From: JBCFBK01 sp038562555 | Lineage (GTDB): Bacteria > Bacteroidota > Bacteroidia > Bacteroidales > Prolixibacteraceae | Reading direction: 5' to 3' | Assembly (NCBI GenBank): GCA_038562555.1 | Contig: JBCFBK010000005.1 | Span: 62,001 to 126,000 of the forward strand | Length of the DNA: 64,000 nt | In this document: positions 41,149 through 49,537 of the stretch, one piece after another | How the letters are laid out: each line of letters opens with the position of its first letter | Numbering within the stretch: position 1 is the stretch's first letter | The notes under the pieces: generated by a model | The model's input: only the letters and a program-made list of their open reading frames with translations | Database searches by the model: none | Told to the model about the DNA's origin: nothing | Translations under genes and position numbers: made by a program

Positions 41149-42189
41149 TTATGATCGGGTGAATTGTAATTTCTTAAACTGGTGGCGGACAAAGCCGGTC
41201 ATGACAGCGACCCAGGCAAACAAAGCCAAATAAATAAAATAGCGGGGAATTACTTTTAAAAAAGGTAACTCAAGGGCATTCGACAGTTGAAAAGTGCAGG
41301 CGGTGTACATGCCCAGGGGGAACACCATTCCCCAGTATCCGGCATTGTATCCGTGCGCACTTGTGGGCAAAGGGATCCGCTTGTATACATGGCGCCAGGT
41401 CCCGAGAATCAGCATCAGCGGGATCCACCACGTGCTGGCCGACCAGAAAAAGAGCGTAAACCCTTTTAAGAACGGAATAAAATCAGTGAGATTGCCCGTT
41501 TCATGCATTCCGCTTATCAGTCCCGATCCGGCGAGCGTGGTAATAGCTGCCGCTCCCATGTTGATCCAGTAGGGAGCCCCCAGCTCATCCGCCTTCAGTT
41601 GGAAAAACGACAGACGGTAGATGATCAGCGACATGATGTACAGATACATGATCCCACCGGCCATGTAAAACACAAGCGCCGAAAAAGCCGATATTTCCGG
41701 ATGACTGCTGTAAGGGGTCAACGATGTGATCAACGTCGAAACGGCCTGTGTCGAAACGATGATGATGAGCCAGCCCCCGTTAATCCCCTTGTCAAGCGCA
41801 GGCTTTTCTTCCTTCACCGTGATGATCAGGAAAAAGCTGTACGTGATCAGTATCCACGCGGCAATGGCAATTTTGAGTAGTATCGCGGCAAGCTGCGGAA
41901 ACCCTCCAATAATCACCAACTGATTGCCAACGATCGCTGTTCCGGCCACAAAAGTGAAAAAACCCGGTCCCTTCTGATAATCGTTCATGTCCTTCACGAT
42001 TTCGGACGGAAAAAAGCAGATCCGCAACAGAAAAAACAACAGGAGAATCCCGTAAAGCAGCAGGTTAAGCCAGTGGATAACGAAGGCAAGTTCCGTAAAA
42101 CTCAGTAAATGAGCAGCAATAGCCACGATCCCCGTCGCCATGACCATGGCGAAGTAGGACGTCAGCAGATGTTGTATTTCCTTTTTCAA
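41149..42189 (-). CDS. TDT/SLAC1-family anion channel or transporter
   Basis: A protein of about 346 residues with ten helices typical of the tellurite-resistance/dicarboxylate transporter family: SYFAMVMATGIVAIAAHLL at the N-terminus, ending YFIYLALFAWVAVMTGF. Relatives conduct nitrate, chloride, sulfite or malate. The start is uncertain: the frame is open to 42252, but a TATCTTTG promoter box (42213-42220) lies inside that extension. The TTG at 42189 is therefore used, and the extra N-terminal residues look like translated leader. First gene of the Mo island. Confidence 0.75.
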   Translation of the reverse strand: MKKEIQHLLTSYFAMVMATGIVAIAAHLLSFTELAFVIHWLNLLLYGILLLFFLLRICFFPSEIVKDMNDYQKGPGFFTFVAGTAIVGNQLVIIGGFPQLAAILLKIAIAAWILITYSFFLIITVKEEKPALDKGINGGWLIIIVSTQAVSTLITSLTPYSSHPEISAFSALVFYMAGGIMYLYIMSLIIYRLSFFQLKADELGAPYWINMGAAAITTLAGSGLISGMHETGNLTDFIPFLKGFTLFFWSASTWWIPLMLILGTWRHVYKRIPLPTSAHGYNAGYWGMVFPLGMYTACTFQLSNALELPFLKVIPRYFIYLALFAWVAVMTGFVRHQFKKLQFTRS

Positions 42190-42212
42190 CGGTAATCTGT
42201 CTTTGTTTCTTA

Positions 42213-42220
42213 CAAAGATA
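42213..42220 (-). promoter_or_regulatory. -7 box (TATCTTTG), likely promoter of the Mo island
   Basis: The complement of 42213-42220 is TATCTTTG, the only good promoter box found before the 11-kb one-strand gene run. It places the transcript start near 42206. Confidence 0.5.
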
Positions 42221-42400
42221 AAAATGTCTTTATATCTTTTGAAATAAAACAAATCAAATTTCTTTTTGGAATGATTCCGGGAAGCGTGGAATTATAGCCG
42301 GATGAGAAAAAACCAGTAGAATTTTCAGTTTCGGATGGTGGTGACAGGCCCTTTAGCCGTTTATAGGAAAGATACACGGTTAATTTGAAACGAAGAATTT

Positions 42401-43414
42401 ATGAAACGAGTCACCCATCTATTTTTATTTTCAGTTGCGGTTTTAACTGTTGTTTTGGCTTGCGGAGGCAGGGTATCAGCCGCGAAGTATATAAACATTG
42501 CGGTTATCGGCGACATTCCCCGCGTCAGCAAAAGCCAGGACCCGCAGAAGTTGGTCGATCAGGTTATTGCGTTTTGGGAAAAGCAGCTGAATCAGGTTCT
42601 TCCTTCCCGTCCCGATCTGATCGTGCTGACAGAGGCCTGCGACCGGCCGGCAGGACTGAGCCGGGAGGAGCAACTGGCCTATTTTGAGGTCAGGAAAGAT
42701 CAAGTCAGGGAGTATTTTTCTATAGTTGCAAAACGGAATAACTGTTACATTGCCTTCGGGACAAAGCGGTTCGATGAAAGCGGCACGCTTTGGAATTCCA
42801 CCTATGTGCTGGATCGTTCGGGCAAAGTTGCCGGCATTTACAATAAAAACTTTCCCACGATCGGTGAGCTGAATTCGGGGATAGAAGCCAGCGACGAGGT
42901 GCCCCTGATCGCGTGCGATTTTGGGAATGTTGTCTGTGCGATTTGCTATGATTTGAATTTCCCCGAATTACTCGAAAAAATAAGGAAAGCCGGACCCGAT
43001 CTGATCCTGTTTTCATCGATGTATCACGGCGGGCTTGTTCAGAATTACTGGGCCTATGCCAGCCGGGCCTTTTTTGTCGGTTCGATCGGCGATCGCGGAG
43101 CGCCTTCGCAGATCCGGGACCCTCAGGGTGATGTTCTTGCTGCCACAACCAATTATTTTAACTATCTTACGGCACGCGTAAATCTCGACTGCGCACTTGT
43201 TCACCTTGACGGGAACGGGGGCAAACTGGTCCGCTTAAAGGAACAGTATGGGGAAGGTGTGACGATCAAGGATCCGGGTTTGGTGGGTTCAGTTTTGGTG
43301 ACAAGTGAAACCGATGTGCCGGTTGCTCAAATGATCAGGGAGTTTGACATTGAACTGCTCGACGATTATTTTGACCGCTCCCGGGCTGAACGCGTTAAGC
43401 AGTTCAACAGGTAA
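42401..43414 (+). CDS. Secreted carbon-nitrogen hydrolase (nitrilase superfamily)
   Basis: A 337-residue exported amidase-type enzyme. The signal is LFLFSVAVLTVVLACGGRVS, with a possible lipobox at LAC. The Glu-Lys-Cys triad is visible: Glu in DLIVLTEAC, Lys in YNKNFPTIGE and Cys in VVCAICYDLNFPELLEK. Such enzymes cleave amides or ureides; the export of this one is unusual and points to an extracellular or periplasmic amide substrate. It is followed 25 bp later by the second HGSNAT-like gene, and likely forms one operon through 47169. Confidence 0.85.
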   Translation: MKRVTHLFLFSVAVLTVVLACGGRVSAAKYINIAVIGDIPRVSKSQDPQKLVDQVIAFWEKQLNQVLPSRPDLIVLTEACDRPAGLSREEQLAYFEVRKDQVREYFSIVAKRNNCYIAFGTKRFDESGTLWNSTYVLDRSGKVAGIYNKNFPTIGELNSGIEASDEVPLIACDFGNVVCAICYDLNFPELLEKIRKAGPDLILFSSMYHGGLVQNYWAYASRAFFVGSIGDRGAPSQIRDPQGDVLAATTNYFNYLTARVNLDCALVHLDGNGGKLVRLKEQYGEGVTIKDPGLVGSVLVTSETDVPVAQMIREFDIELLDDYFDRSRAERVKQFNR

Positions 43415-43439
43415 TAGCAACCAAAACCTTCTTAAACCC

Positions 43440-44588
43440 ATGACTGACACGAACCTGACAAACCTGAAACCTCAACGATTGAAATCGCTCGACGCCCTGC
43501 GTGGCTTCGACATGTTCTGGATTACCGGCGGAGCTTCTCTGGTGACCGCCCTGGCGCAATTATCCGATGCCGGATGGATGAATGCATTGTCCCGGCAAAT
43601 GGAACATGCGCTATGGGAGGGATTTTATTTTTATGACCTCATCTTTCCGTTGTTCATGTTTATCGCAGGAATCGCGATCCCGCTGTCGGTCGGGTCAAAA
43701 CTGGCAAAAAACCACTCAAAGTGGTCCGTCTTGCTAAAGGCTGCAGAGCGGATGGTAGTTTTGATCATGCTGGGACTTTTATTCAACGGAATATTCCGCA
43801 ATGGCTTCGAAAATGCGCGGTACGCCAGTGTGCTGGCACAGATCGGCATTGCTTACTTTTTTGCTTTGGTCATTACGTTGTACTCCGGCTCCATAAAGCT
43901 GTCCGCGGCCTGGTTGGTGGGGATTCTTCTGGGGGTAACCATGTTGCAGCTTTTTGTGCCTGTACCGGGCATCGGTGCCGGAGTATTGACTCCCGAAGGA
44001 TGTATAAACGGCTATCTGGACCGGATGTTGCTGCCGGGAAGGCTGGCTTATGGCCTGGAGGGAAAGATGGTGGCCGAAGGCGGTATTTTTGATGCCCTGG
44101 GTATTCTATGTATCATTTCCGCCATCGGCATTACGCTGATGGGAACGATGGCGGGCAAAGTCCTGCAAAACGCTGCGATGACCGGATACCGGAAAGCCGT
44201 TCTGCTTGCCGCCGCCGGCGTTGTTCTGATTATTACGGCCTTGCTGCTTTCACCACATTACCCCATTATAAAAAAATGCTGGACAACCACCTATAACTTA
44301 CTGGCAGGAGGGATCAGCTTCATACTGATAGCGCTGTTTTTTCTGATTATTGACGTCTGGAATTTCCAAAAGTGGTCCTTCTTTTTCAGGGTGATCGGCA
44401 TGAATGCCCTCTTCATATACCTGCTCAATGCAATCGTTCCTGTGGGTGAACTTACCGATGCCTTTGTGGGCTGGGCCATCCGTTTGGCCGGGGAAGCGGG
44501 GCGACTGGTACATATGCTCGGATACATCGGAGGAGAATGGCTGCTTCTGTATCTGATGTACCGAAAGAATATCTTCTTAAAAGTATAA
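43440..44588 (+). CDS. HGSNAT/DUF5009-family membrane acyltransferase (copy 2)
   Basis: A 382-residue protein with about ten helices. It shares SLDALRGFDMFWITGGASL and FYFYDLIFPLFMFIAGIAIP with the copy at 29697, along with the early His (ALWEGFYF region). The family moves acetyl groups onto glucosamine-type sugars. Its place between a nitrilase and a peptidoglycan-type peptidase suggests a role in amino-sugar or muropeptide use. ATG 43440 is chosen; the open frame to 43344 overlaps the nitrilase gene. Confidence 0.85.
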   Translation: MTDTNLTNLKPQRLKSLDALRGFDMFWITGGASLVTALAQLSDAGWMNALSRQMEHALWEGFYFYDLIFPLFMFIAGIAIPLSVGSKLAKNHSKWSVLLKAAERMVVLIMLGLLFNGIFRNGFENARYASVLAQIGIAYFFALVITLYSGSIKLSAAWLVGILLGVTMLQLFVPVPGIGAGVLTPEGCINGYLDRMLLPGRLAYGLEGKMVAEGGIFDALGILCIISAIGITLMGTMAGKVLQNAAMTGYRKAVLLAAAGVVLIITALLLSPHYPIIKKCWTTTYNLLAGGISFILIALFFLIIDVWNFQKWSFFFRVIGMNALFIYLLNAIVPVGELTDAFVGWAIRLAGEAGRLVHMLGYIGGEWLLLYLMYRKNIFLKV

Positions 44589-44598
44589 CAATAACATT

Positions 44599-47169
44599 AT
44601 GAAGTCTCTCATAAAGAAAGCCTGTTTAACGGTTTTGATCGTTACACTATCCCTTGGCGGATTCTGTTCTGCGTCAAAAGCCGGTCCAATCCGGGTGATG
44701 ACCGATCTGAATATTGGTGAAACACAGGAGATCACGCTGAATAACGGACAGAAAGTCCGCCTGGAGTTGCTTGCGATTACCGAAAAGAGAGATGATTACC
44801 GTCAGGCTATACGGGATTCGGAGGTTAAAGTCATGGTCGATGGTGATGAACTGACTTTGCACTCAGGGAATTACAATTTGCCTGTTACCATTGGGAATGT
44901 GCAGATCGATTGCCCCGTTATCCGCAATTATTATTCAAACAGCAATCTGGATCGCTGGGGACTGGAAAAGGACGCCCGCTTCCGCCTGTGGCCCGGGGGA
45001 AGTCCCTGGTTGCAATCGGATACATTCGTTTATCCGGTAAAACAGGAATGGCTGGCCAGCTTTTCCCAGTCGGGGAATGAACCCACTTTTGTTGACTGGG
45101 GGGAAAGCCGCAGCCCTGCTGTTTATTACCACTCGGGTTTTGATATCGGCGGAGCGGAACGCATGGACGAGATTGTTTCGGCAACCGACGGCGTAGTGCT
45201 TTCGGCTAACAGCCTGACCATGGAAGGGCAGAACGATTTTTTCGGAGATGTGCGTCCTGATGTGGTTTATATCCGTGACAACCGGGGGTGGGTGTACCGG
45301 TACAGCCATCTTGACAGTGTTTTTGCTCAGATCATACCGGGAGCCCGGGTGAAAGCCGGGGAAAAGGTCGGATTTATGGGAAAGCAGGGGCAGAGTGGCG
45401 GCTGGGTCCACCTTCATTTCGAAATCCGGTTTAAGGATGAAAAATCCGGAAAATGGATTGCTGAAGATCCCTATGCATATGCCTGGGAGGCCTTTTGCCG
45501 TGAGTACAACCCTGCGGCGATGGCAGTTGCCCGTCCGCACCGGGTGGCATGGGCCGGCAGCAAGATCAGGCTCGACGGCAGCAAGTCGATGAGTTTAGAT
45601 GCTGAAATCAGTTCATGGGAATGGCAGTTTAGCGACGGAACCACAGCCTCCGGACCGGTTACGGATAAAGTTTACAGCAAGCCCGGCGAATACAGCGAGC
45701 TGCTGAAAGTAACGGACAGTAACGGAAATGTCGATTTCGATTTTGCGGTTGTACAGATCTTCGGCAAAGACAACGATCTTCGTCCCATTCCTACCATTCA
45801 TGCTGCCTTTCACCCAACCCGGGGGATCCGCGCAGGCGATCCGGTTACGTTTCTGATTCGCACATTCAATGCAACCGCAGGCAACGAGATCTGGGATTTT
45901 GGCGATGGTTCGCCTGTTGCGGCTACCTGCTCCGAACCAGTCGACCGGAAGGCTTCCAGTCGCGGTGAGTTTGCCCGGATCAGCCACACGTTTTCCCGTG
46001 CAGGCAGTTACATTGTTCGTGTGAAACGGGAGAATGAACACGGATACTCCGCCTCGGCATTGCTTCATGTAGTTGTCCATCCCGCCACAGAAGCGGGAGA
46101 TCCGCCTGTCAGCGACGACATACCGCCGTTTTTCTGTTCAAAACTGAGCGATATTGAGGCCTGTCTGAACGGGCTGAAGAAAGGAAAAACAGAAAAGATC
46201 GCCGTATCGCCGGGAGGACTTCCCGTGTATGCGGTGTACTATGGTGAGAAGGAGGATTTTCAGTCGCAGGCCAATTACAACTCGGCCGTCGCTGCGGGTA
46301 ATCCGGCTTTCTTTGCAGGCAAAACCCCTGATACAAAACCTGTGGTTTTATTTCTCGGACCCGTTCACGGGCAGGAAGTGGAGGGGATCGTGGGATTGTT
46401 GAACCTGATCCGGATCGCCGAAACGGGAAAAGACATGCGGGGGCGGGAATGGCCGGCTCTGAAAAGCAGCATTGACCGGAGCAGGGTGGTGATCATTCCC
46501 TGCGGAAATCCCGACGGACGTAAAAGAGTCCCTTACAGCAGCTTTATCGGTCTGCCCATCGAGGTGATGACCAAATACGGGCAGGGCACGAAAATGAACG
46601 GCGACTTATGGCGGTGGCCCCATGTGAAAGCTGTCCATCCGCTGAAAGGCGATGTGAAAATTCTGGGCGGTTATTTCAATGACAACGGGATTAACCTGAT
46701 GCACGACGACTTCTTTTTCCCGATGGCGGAAGAAACAAAGGGTATTCTGAAAGTGGCCCGTGATGAAGTCCCCGACATGACCGTGTCGCTCCATTCGTGC
46801 GGCTATCCTCCTTCTATCCTGATGCCCGCATATGAGCCTGTTTTTATCAAGGAACGGGTGGCGGAACTGGCCAACCGGCTGAACGATCGTTATAAAGGCC
46901 TGGGATTACCATACTGGACGAAGGGACTCAGTCTGGAATCGGTCACCGACGACGCAAAATTCCCACCCAAACGGTCGTTCAATCTGACCAGCGCCCTGCA
47001 TCATGTTTCCGGTTCAATGGCTTTTACCTTCGAATGTTATCATGGCACCGTCAGCAGCAAAATCAATGCCCCTGCCGTGACTTTCGACGACATTCTCGAC
47101 ATTCAGCTCAACCTCTATCAGGAGATGTTTGACTATCTTTTTCAGAACCGGCTGTACTGGGAAAAATAA
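44599..47169 (+). CDS. Secreted double peptidase: M23 + two PKD + M14 carboxypeptidase
   Basis: An 856-residue exported protein with two complete peptidase sites. After a signal peptide (LTVLIVTLSLGGFCSASKA) and a region of about 150 residues comes an M23/LytM domain (about 175-295): YYHSGFDIGGAERMDEIVSA, RYSHLDS and GGWVHLHFEIRF. Two PKD-type domains follow (about 310-390 with SWEWQFSDG; about 400-495 with IWDFGDGSP). The M14 zinc carboxypeptidase domain (about 515-850) has FLGPVHGQEVEG (HxxE), CGNPDGRKR, SLHSCGYPP (third ligand) and TFECYHG (catalytic Glu). It should cleave both cross-bridge and stem-peptide bonds. It is 10 bp after the HGSNAT-like gene. Confidence 0.85.
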   Translation: MKSLIKKACLTVLIVTLSLGGFCSASKAGPIRVMTDLNIGETQEITLNNGQKVRLELLAITEKRDDYRQAIRDSEVKVMVDGDELTLHSGNYNLPVTIGNVQIDCPVIRNYYSNSNLDRWGLEKDARFRLWPGGSPWLQSDTFVYPVKQEWLASFSQSGNEPTFVDWGESRSPAVYYHSGFDIGGAERMDEIVSATDGVVLSANSLTMEGQNDFFGDVRPDVVYIRDNRGWVYRYSHLDSVFAQIIPGARVKAGEKVGFMGKQGQSGGWVHLHFEIRFKDEKSGKWIAEDPYAYAWEAFCREYNPAAMAVARPHRVAWAGSKIRLDGSKSMSLDAEISSWEWQFSDGTTASGPVTDKVYSKPGEYSELLKVTDSNGNVDFDFAVVQIFGKDNDLRPIPTIHAAFHPTRGIRAGDPVTFLIRTFNATAGNEIWDFGDGSPVAATCSEPVDRKASSRGEFARISHTFSRAGSYIVRVKRENEHGYSASALLHVVVHPATEAGDPPVSDDIPPFFCSKLSDIEACLNGLKKGKTEKIAVSPGGLPVYAVYYGEKEDFQSQANYNSAVAAGNPAFFAGKTPDTKPVVLFLGPVHGQEVEGIVGLLNLIRIAETGKDMRGREWPALKSSIDRSRVVIIPCGNPDGRKRVPYSSFIGLPIEVMTKYGQGTKMNGDLWRWPHVKAVHPLKGDVKILGGYFNDNGINLMHDDFFFPMAEETKGILKVARDEVPDMTVSLHSCGYPPSILMPAYEPVFIKERVAELANRLNDRYKGLGLPYWTKGLSLESVTDDAKFPPKRSFNLTSALHHVSGSMAFTFECYHGTVSSKINAPAVTFDDILDIQLNLYQEMFDYLFQNRLYWEK

Positions 47170-47200
47170 AAGAATCCCGCCGGGCTGACGGGATTCTTTT
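47168..47200. terminator. Bidirectional terminator between the double peptidase and tRNA-Ser
   Basis: A perfect 12-bp inverted repeat, AAAAGAATCCCG (47168-47179) and CGGGATTCTTTT (47189-47200), with a 9-nt loop. The A-run on one side and T-run on the other let it act on both strands; it includes the TAA of the peptidase. Confidence 0.8.
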
Positions 47201-47208
47201 GTAGTTAG

Positions 47209-47295
47209 CGGAGAGTGAGGGATTCGAACCCCCGGTACCCCGAAGGGTACAACAGATTTCGAGTCTGCCCCGATCGACCACTCTGGCAACTCTCC
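47209..47295 (-). tRNA. tRNA-Ser (anticodon CGA)
   Basis: The minus strand gives acceptor GGAGAGT with ACTCTCC and discriminator G. The anticodon arm GCAGA-CTCGAAA-TCTGT gives CGA. A long variable arm with GTACCCTTCGGGGTAC fits class II tRNA-Ser. CCA is not encoded. Confidence 0.95.
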
Positions 47296-47364
47296 GTTTG
47301 GATGGGCAAAAATCATAAAATTTTCTGACTTGCAAAAGCTGCAGGTCATTTTTATTTTTAAATA

Positions 47365-47396
47365 TTGCGAAGATCTCAGTCAACCCTTTATTTTTG
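47365..47396 (+). promoter_or_regulatory. Promoter of the BI-1/YccA gene (TTG - 21 bp - TATTTTTG)
   Basis: TTG at 47365-47367 and TATTTTTG at 47389-47396, leaving a 45-nt leader. Confidence 0.55.
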
Positions 47397-47441
47397 GCAT
47401 TATTTTTATAGCATAAGAGGAAAATTTAAAAACTAAGAAAA

Positions 47442-48218
47442 ATGAATTTGACGCAATCATCGAATCCGGTATTTTCGAATGCCGTATTTGACAGGATACA
47501 AACAGGGGCACAGGGCGATCGGATGACCATTAACGGGACAGTGAATAAAACGGGCCTGATGTTATTGATCCTGACTTTCGCTGCCATTTTTACATGGCGC
47601 AAGTTTTTCGGTGCCTATGATTATACTTCGCCGCAGGAGGCTTTTTCGGCTGTTTCGGTCTGGCTGCTCGTCGGTGGAATCGGTGGTTTTATCACAGCAC
47701 TGATCACAACCTTCAGTCCGCGAAAAGCCAACGTTACAGCCCCCGTTTATGCTGTTTTTGAAGGACTGTTCCTTGGGGGGATCTCTGCGTTTTTTGAAAG
47801 TATGTATCCCGGACTTGTTATGCGGGCGGTGGCACTGACATTCGGCGTATTTTTTGTCATGCTCCTGTTATACCGTTCCGGAACAATACGGGCAACAGGT
47901 AAATTCAGGATCATCGTGCTCGCCGCAACCGGAGGTATCGCTCTGGTTTATCTGGCAAGCTTCATCGCCGGACTGTTTGGGGTAAACATGGCATTCCTGC
48001 ACGACAGCAGTCCCTTAAGTATTGGCATCAGCCTGGTGATCGTTGCCGTTGCCGCATTGAACCTGATCCTCGACTTTGATTTCATTGAACGGGGAGCAGC
48101 CGAAGGCGCAGCCAAATACATGGAATGGTATGGCGCATTCGGCCTGATGGTGACCTTGATCTGGTTGTACCTGGAACTGCTCCGGCTGTTGTCGAAGCTG
48201 GCATCAAACAGAGACTAA
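47442..48218 (+). CDS. Bax inhibitor-1/YccA family membrane protein
   Basis: A 258-residue protein with seven hydrophobic helices. Signatures are AVFEGLFLGGISAFFESMYP, a middle block ALTFGVFFVMLLLYRSG, and the C-terminal LNLILDFDFIERGAAEGAA then WYGAFGLMVTLIWLYLELLR, typical of the bacterial YccA-type (TMBIM) branch. The charged Asp pair thought to gate Ca2+/H+ leak in the family lies in the C-terminal part. Monocistronic, with its own promoter and terminator. Confidence 0.9.
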   Translation: MNLTQSSNPVFSNAVFDRIQTGAQGDRMTINGTVNKTGLMLLILTFAAIFTWRKFFGAYDYTSPQEAFSAVSVWLLVGGIGGFITALITTFSPRKANVTAPVYAVFEGLFLGGISAFFESMYPGLVMRAVALTFGVFFVMLLLYRSGTIRATGKFRIIVLAATGGIALVYLASFIAGLFGVNMAFLHDSSPLSIGISLVIVAVAALNLILDFDFIERGAAEGAAKYMEWYGAFGLMVTLIWLYLELLRLLSKLASNRD

Positions 48219-48242
48219 ACATAAAGCTGTATTGCTGACTGG

Positions 48243-48271
48243 ACAGGGACTTATGGTCCCTGTTTTTTTTT
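48243..48271 (+). terminator. Rho-independent terminator after the BI-1/YccA gene
   Basis: CAGGGAC (48244-48250) pairs with GTCCCTG (48256-48262) around a 5-nt loop, followed by T9. Confidence 0.85.
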
Positions 48272-48307
48272 AAGCTGATTAATACTATTTTCGTCGGGTA
48301 TTTGAAG

Positions 48308-49483
48308 ATGTTTCGCATGCAGGTGACAGAGGTAAACGATAAAACTTCGGTGAACGCTTTTCATGAGCTCCCGTATTTGATATATAAAAATGATCCCAAC
48401 TGGATTCCGCCTTTGCGGACAATGGTGGAGTCGACCTTCAATCCGGAGAGTAACCATAGTCTGAATGCAGGTGGTGCCTGCCGGTGGCTTGTGCAGGAGA
48501 ATGGGAGAGTGATCGGACGAATAGCCGCTTTTTACGTTCAAACGTATGCTTACAGTTTTGAACAACCGACCGGTGGAATTGGCTTTTTTGAGTGTACTGA
48601 CAATCAGGAGGCTGCCAACCTGCTTTTTAATACGGCCTGTTCCTGGCTTAGGGAACGCGGCATGGAAGCTGCAGACGGACCGATCAATATAGGCGAGAAT
48701 TTTTTTAACTGGGGTCTTTTGGTGAAGGGTTTTATGCCTCAGAGTTTTGGAATGCCGTATAATCCTGCTTACTATCAGTCCCTGTTCAAAAACTTTGGGT
48801 TTAAGACCTACTATGAGCAATACAGCTACCATCTGAACATTACCAGTCCCGATTTGCCCGAGCGGTTTTGGAAGATTGCCGCATGGACGGCAAAAAAGCC
48901 TGGTTACCGTTTTGAGCAGTTCCGTTTTTCAAAAAAGAAGAAATTTATTGGAGACTTCATTGAGATTTATGAGCAGGCCTGGGTTAAGCACGATAATTAC
49001 AAGCAAATTGTCGCTGATGATATTGATGCCATGCTGGAACAATCAAAAATGATGATCGACGAGGAGTTTATCTGGTTTGTTTATCACGAAGATCAGCCCA
49101 TCGCATTTTTTATGATGGTACCGGATCTGAACCAGCTCTTCCGGTATTGCAGGACCGGAAAGCTAAACCTGCTTACAATGCTTAAGCTGATGTATCTGAA
49201 ACGACGAAAGGTCATCAGCCGGTGCCGGGTTTTGGTGATGGGAGTTATTCCGCGCTTTCAGAAATCCGGCATCGAATCGGCCATCTTTTATCAGCTCCGG
49301 CAGGTTCTGCTCAGAAAGAACTGGTATAACGAAATGGAGCTTGGCTGGGTTGGCGATTTCAACCCGAAAATGATCTCCATTTTTAAAGCCGTGGGAGGGA
49401 AGCGCGTCAAAACACATTTAACGCTCCGGTATTTGTTTGACCGGCAAAAAGAATTTAAACGGTCTTCAATTATTGAAGGTTGA
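48308..49483 (+). CDS. GNAT-like acyltransferase family protein, tandem copy 1
   Basis: A 391-residue cytosolic protein of a Bacteroidota family with two N-acyltransferase-like halves. Features are FHELPYLIYKNDPNWIPPLR near the start, TGGIGFFECTDNQEAANLLF, GMPYNPAYYQSLFKNFGFKT, and a C-terminal half with VLVMGVIPRFQKSGIESAIF, where the acyl-CoA loop of GNATs would fall. No substrate is known to me. It has a close paralog immediately downstream with the same tail (LFDRxxxFKRSSII). ATG 48308 is chosen among nearby ATGs at 48308 and 48317. Confidence 0.75.
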   Translation: MFRMQVTEVNDKTSVNAFHELPYLIYKNDPNWIPPLRTMVESTFNPESNHSLNAGGACRWLVQENGRVIGRIAAFYVQTYAYSFEQPTGGIGFFECTDNQEAANLLFNTACSWLRERGMEAADGPINIGENFFNWGLLVKGFMPQSFGMPYNPAYYQSLFKNFGFKTYYEQYSYHLNITSPDLPERFWKIAAWTAKKPGYRFEQFRFSKKKKFIGDFIEIYEQAWVKHDNYKQIVADDIDAMLEQSKMMIDEEFIWFVYHEDQPIAFFMMVPDLNQLFRYCRTGKLNLLTMLKLMYLKRRKVISRCRVLVMGVIPRFQKSGIESAIFYQLRQVLLRKNWYNEMELGWVGDFNPKMISIFKAVGGKRVKTHLTLRYLFDRQKEFKRSSIIEG

Positions 49484-49537
49484 TCAATGATATTGTGAAA
49501 TAGTCGTAAATTGCATTTTTTAAATTCCTGAAAAACA

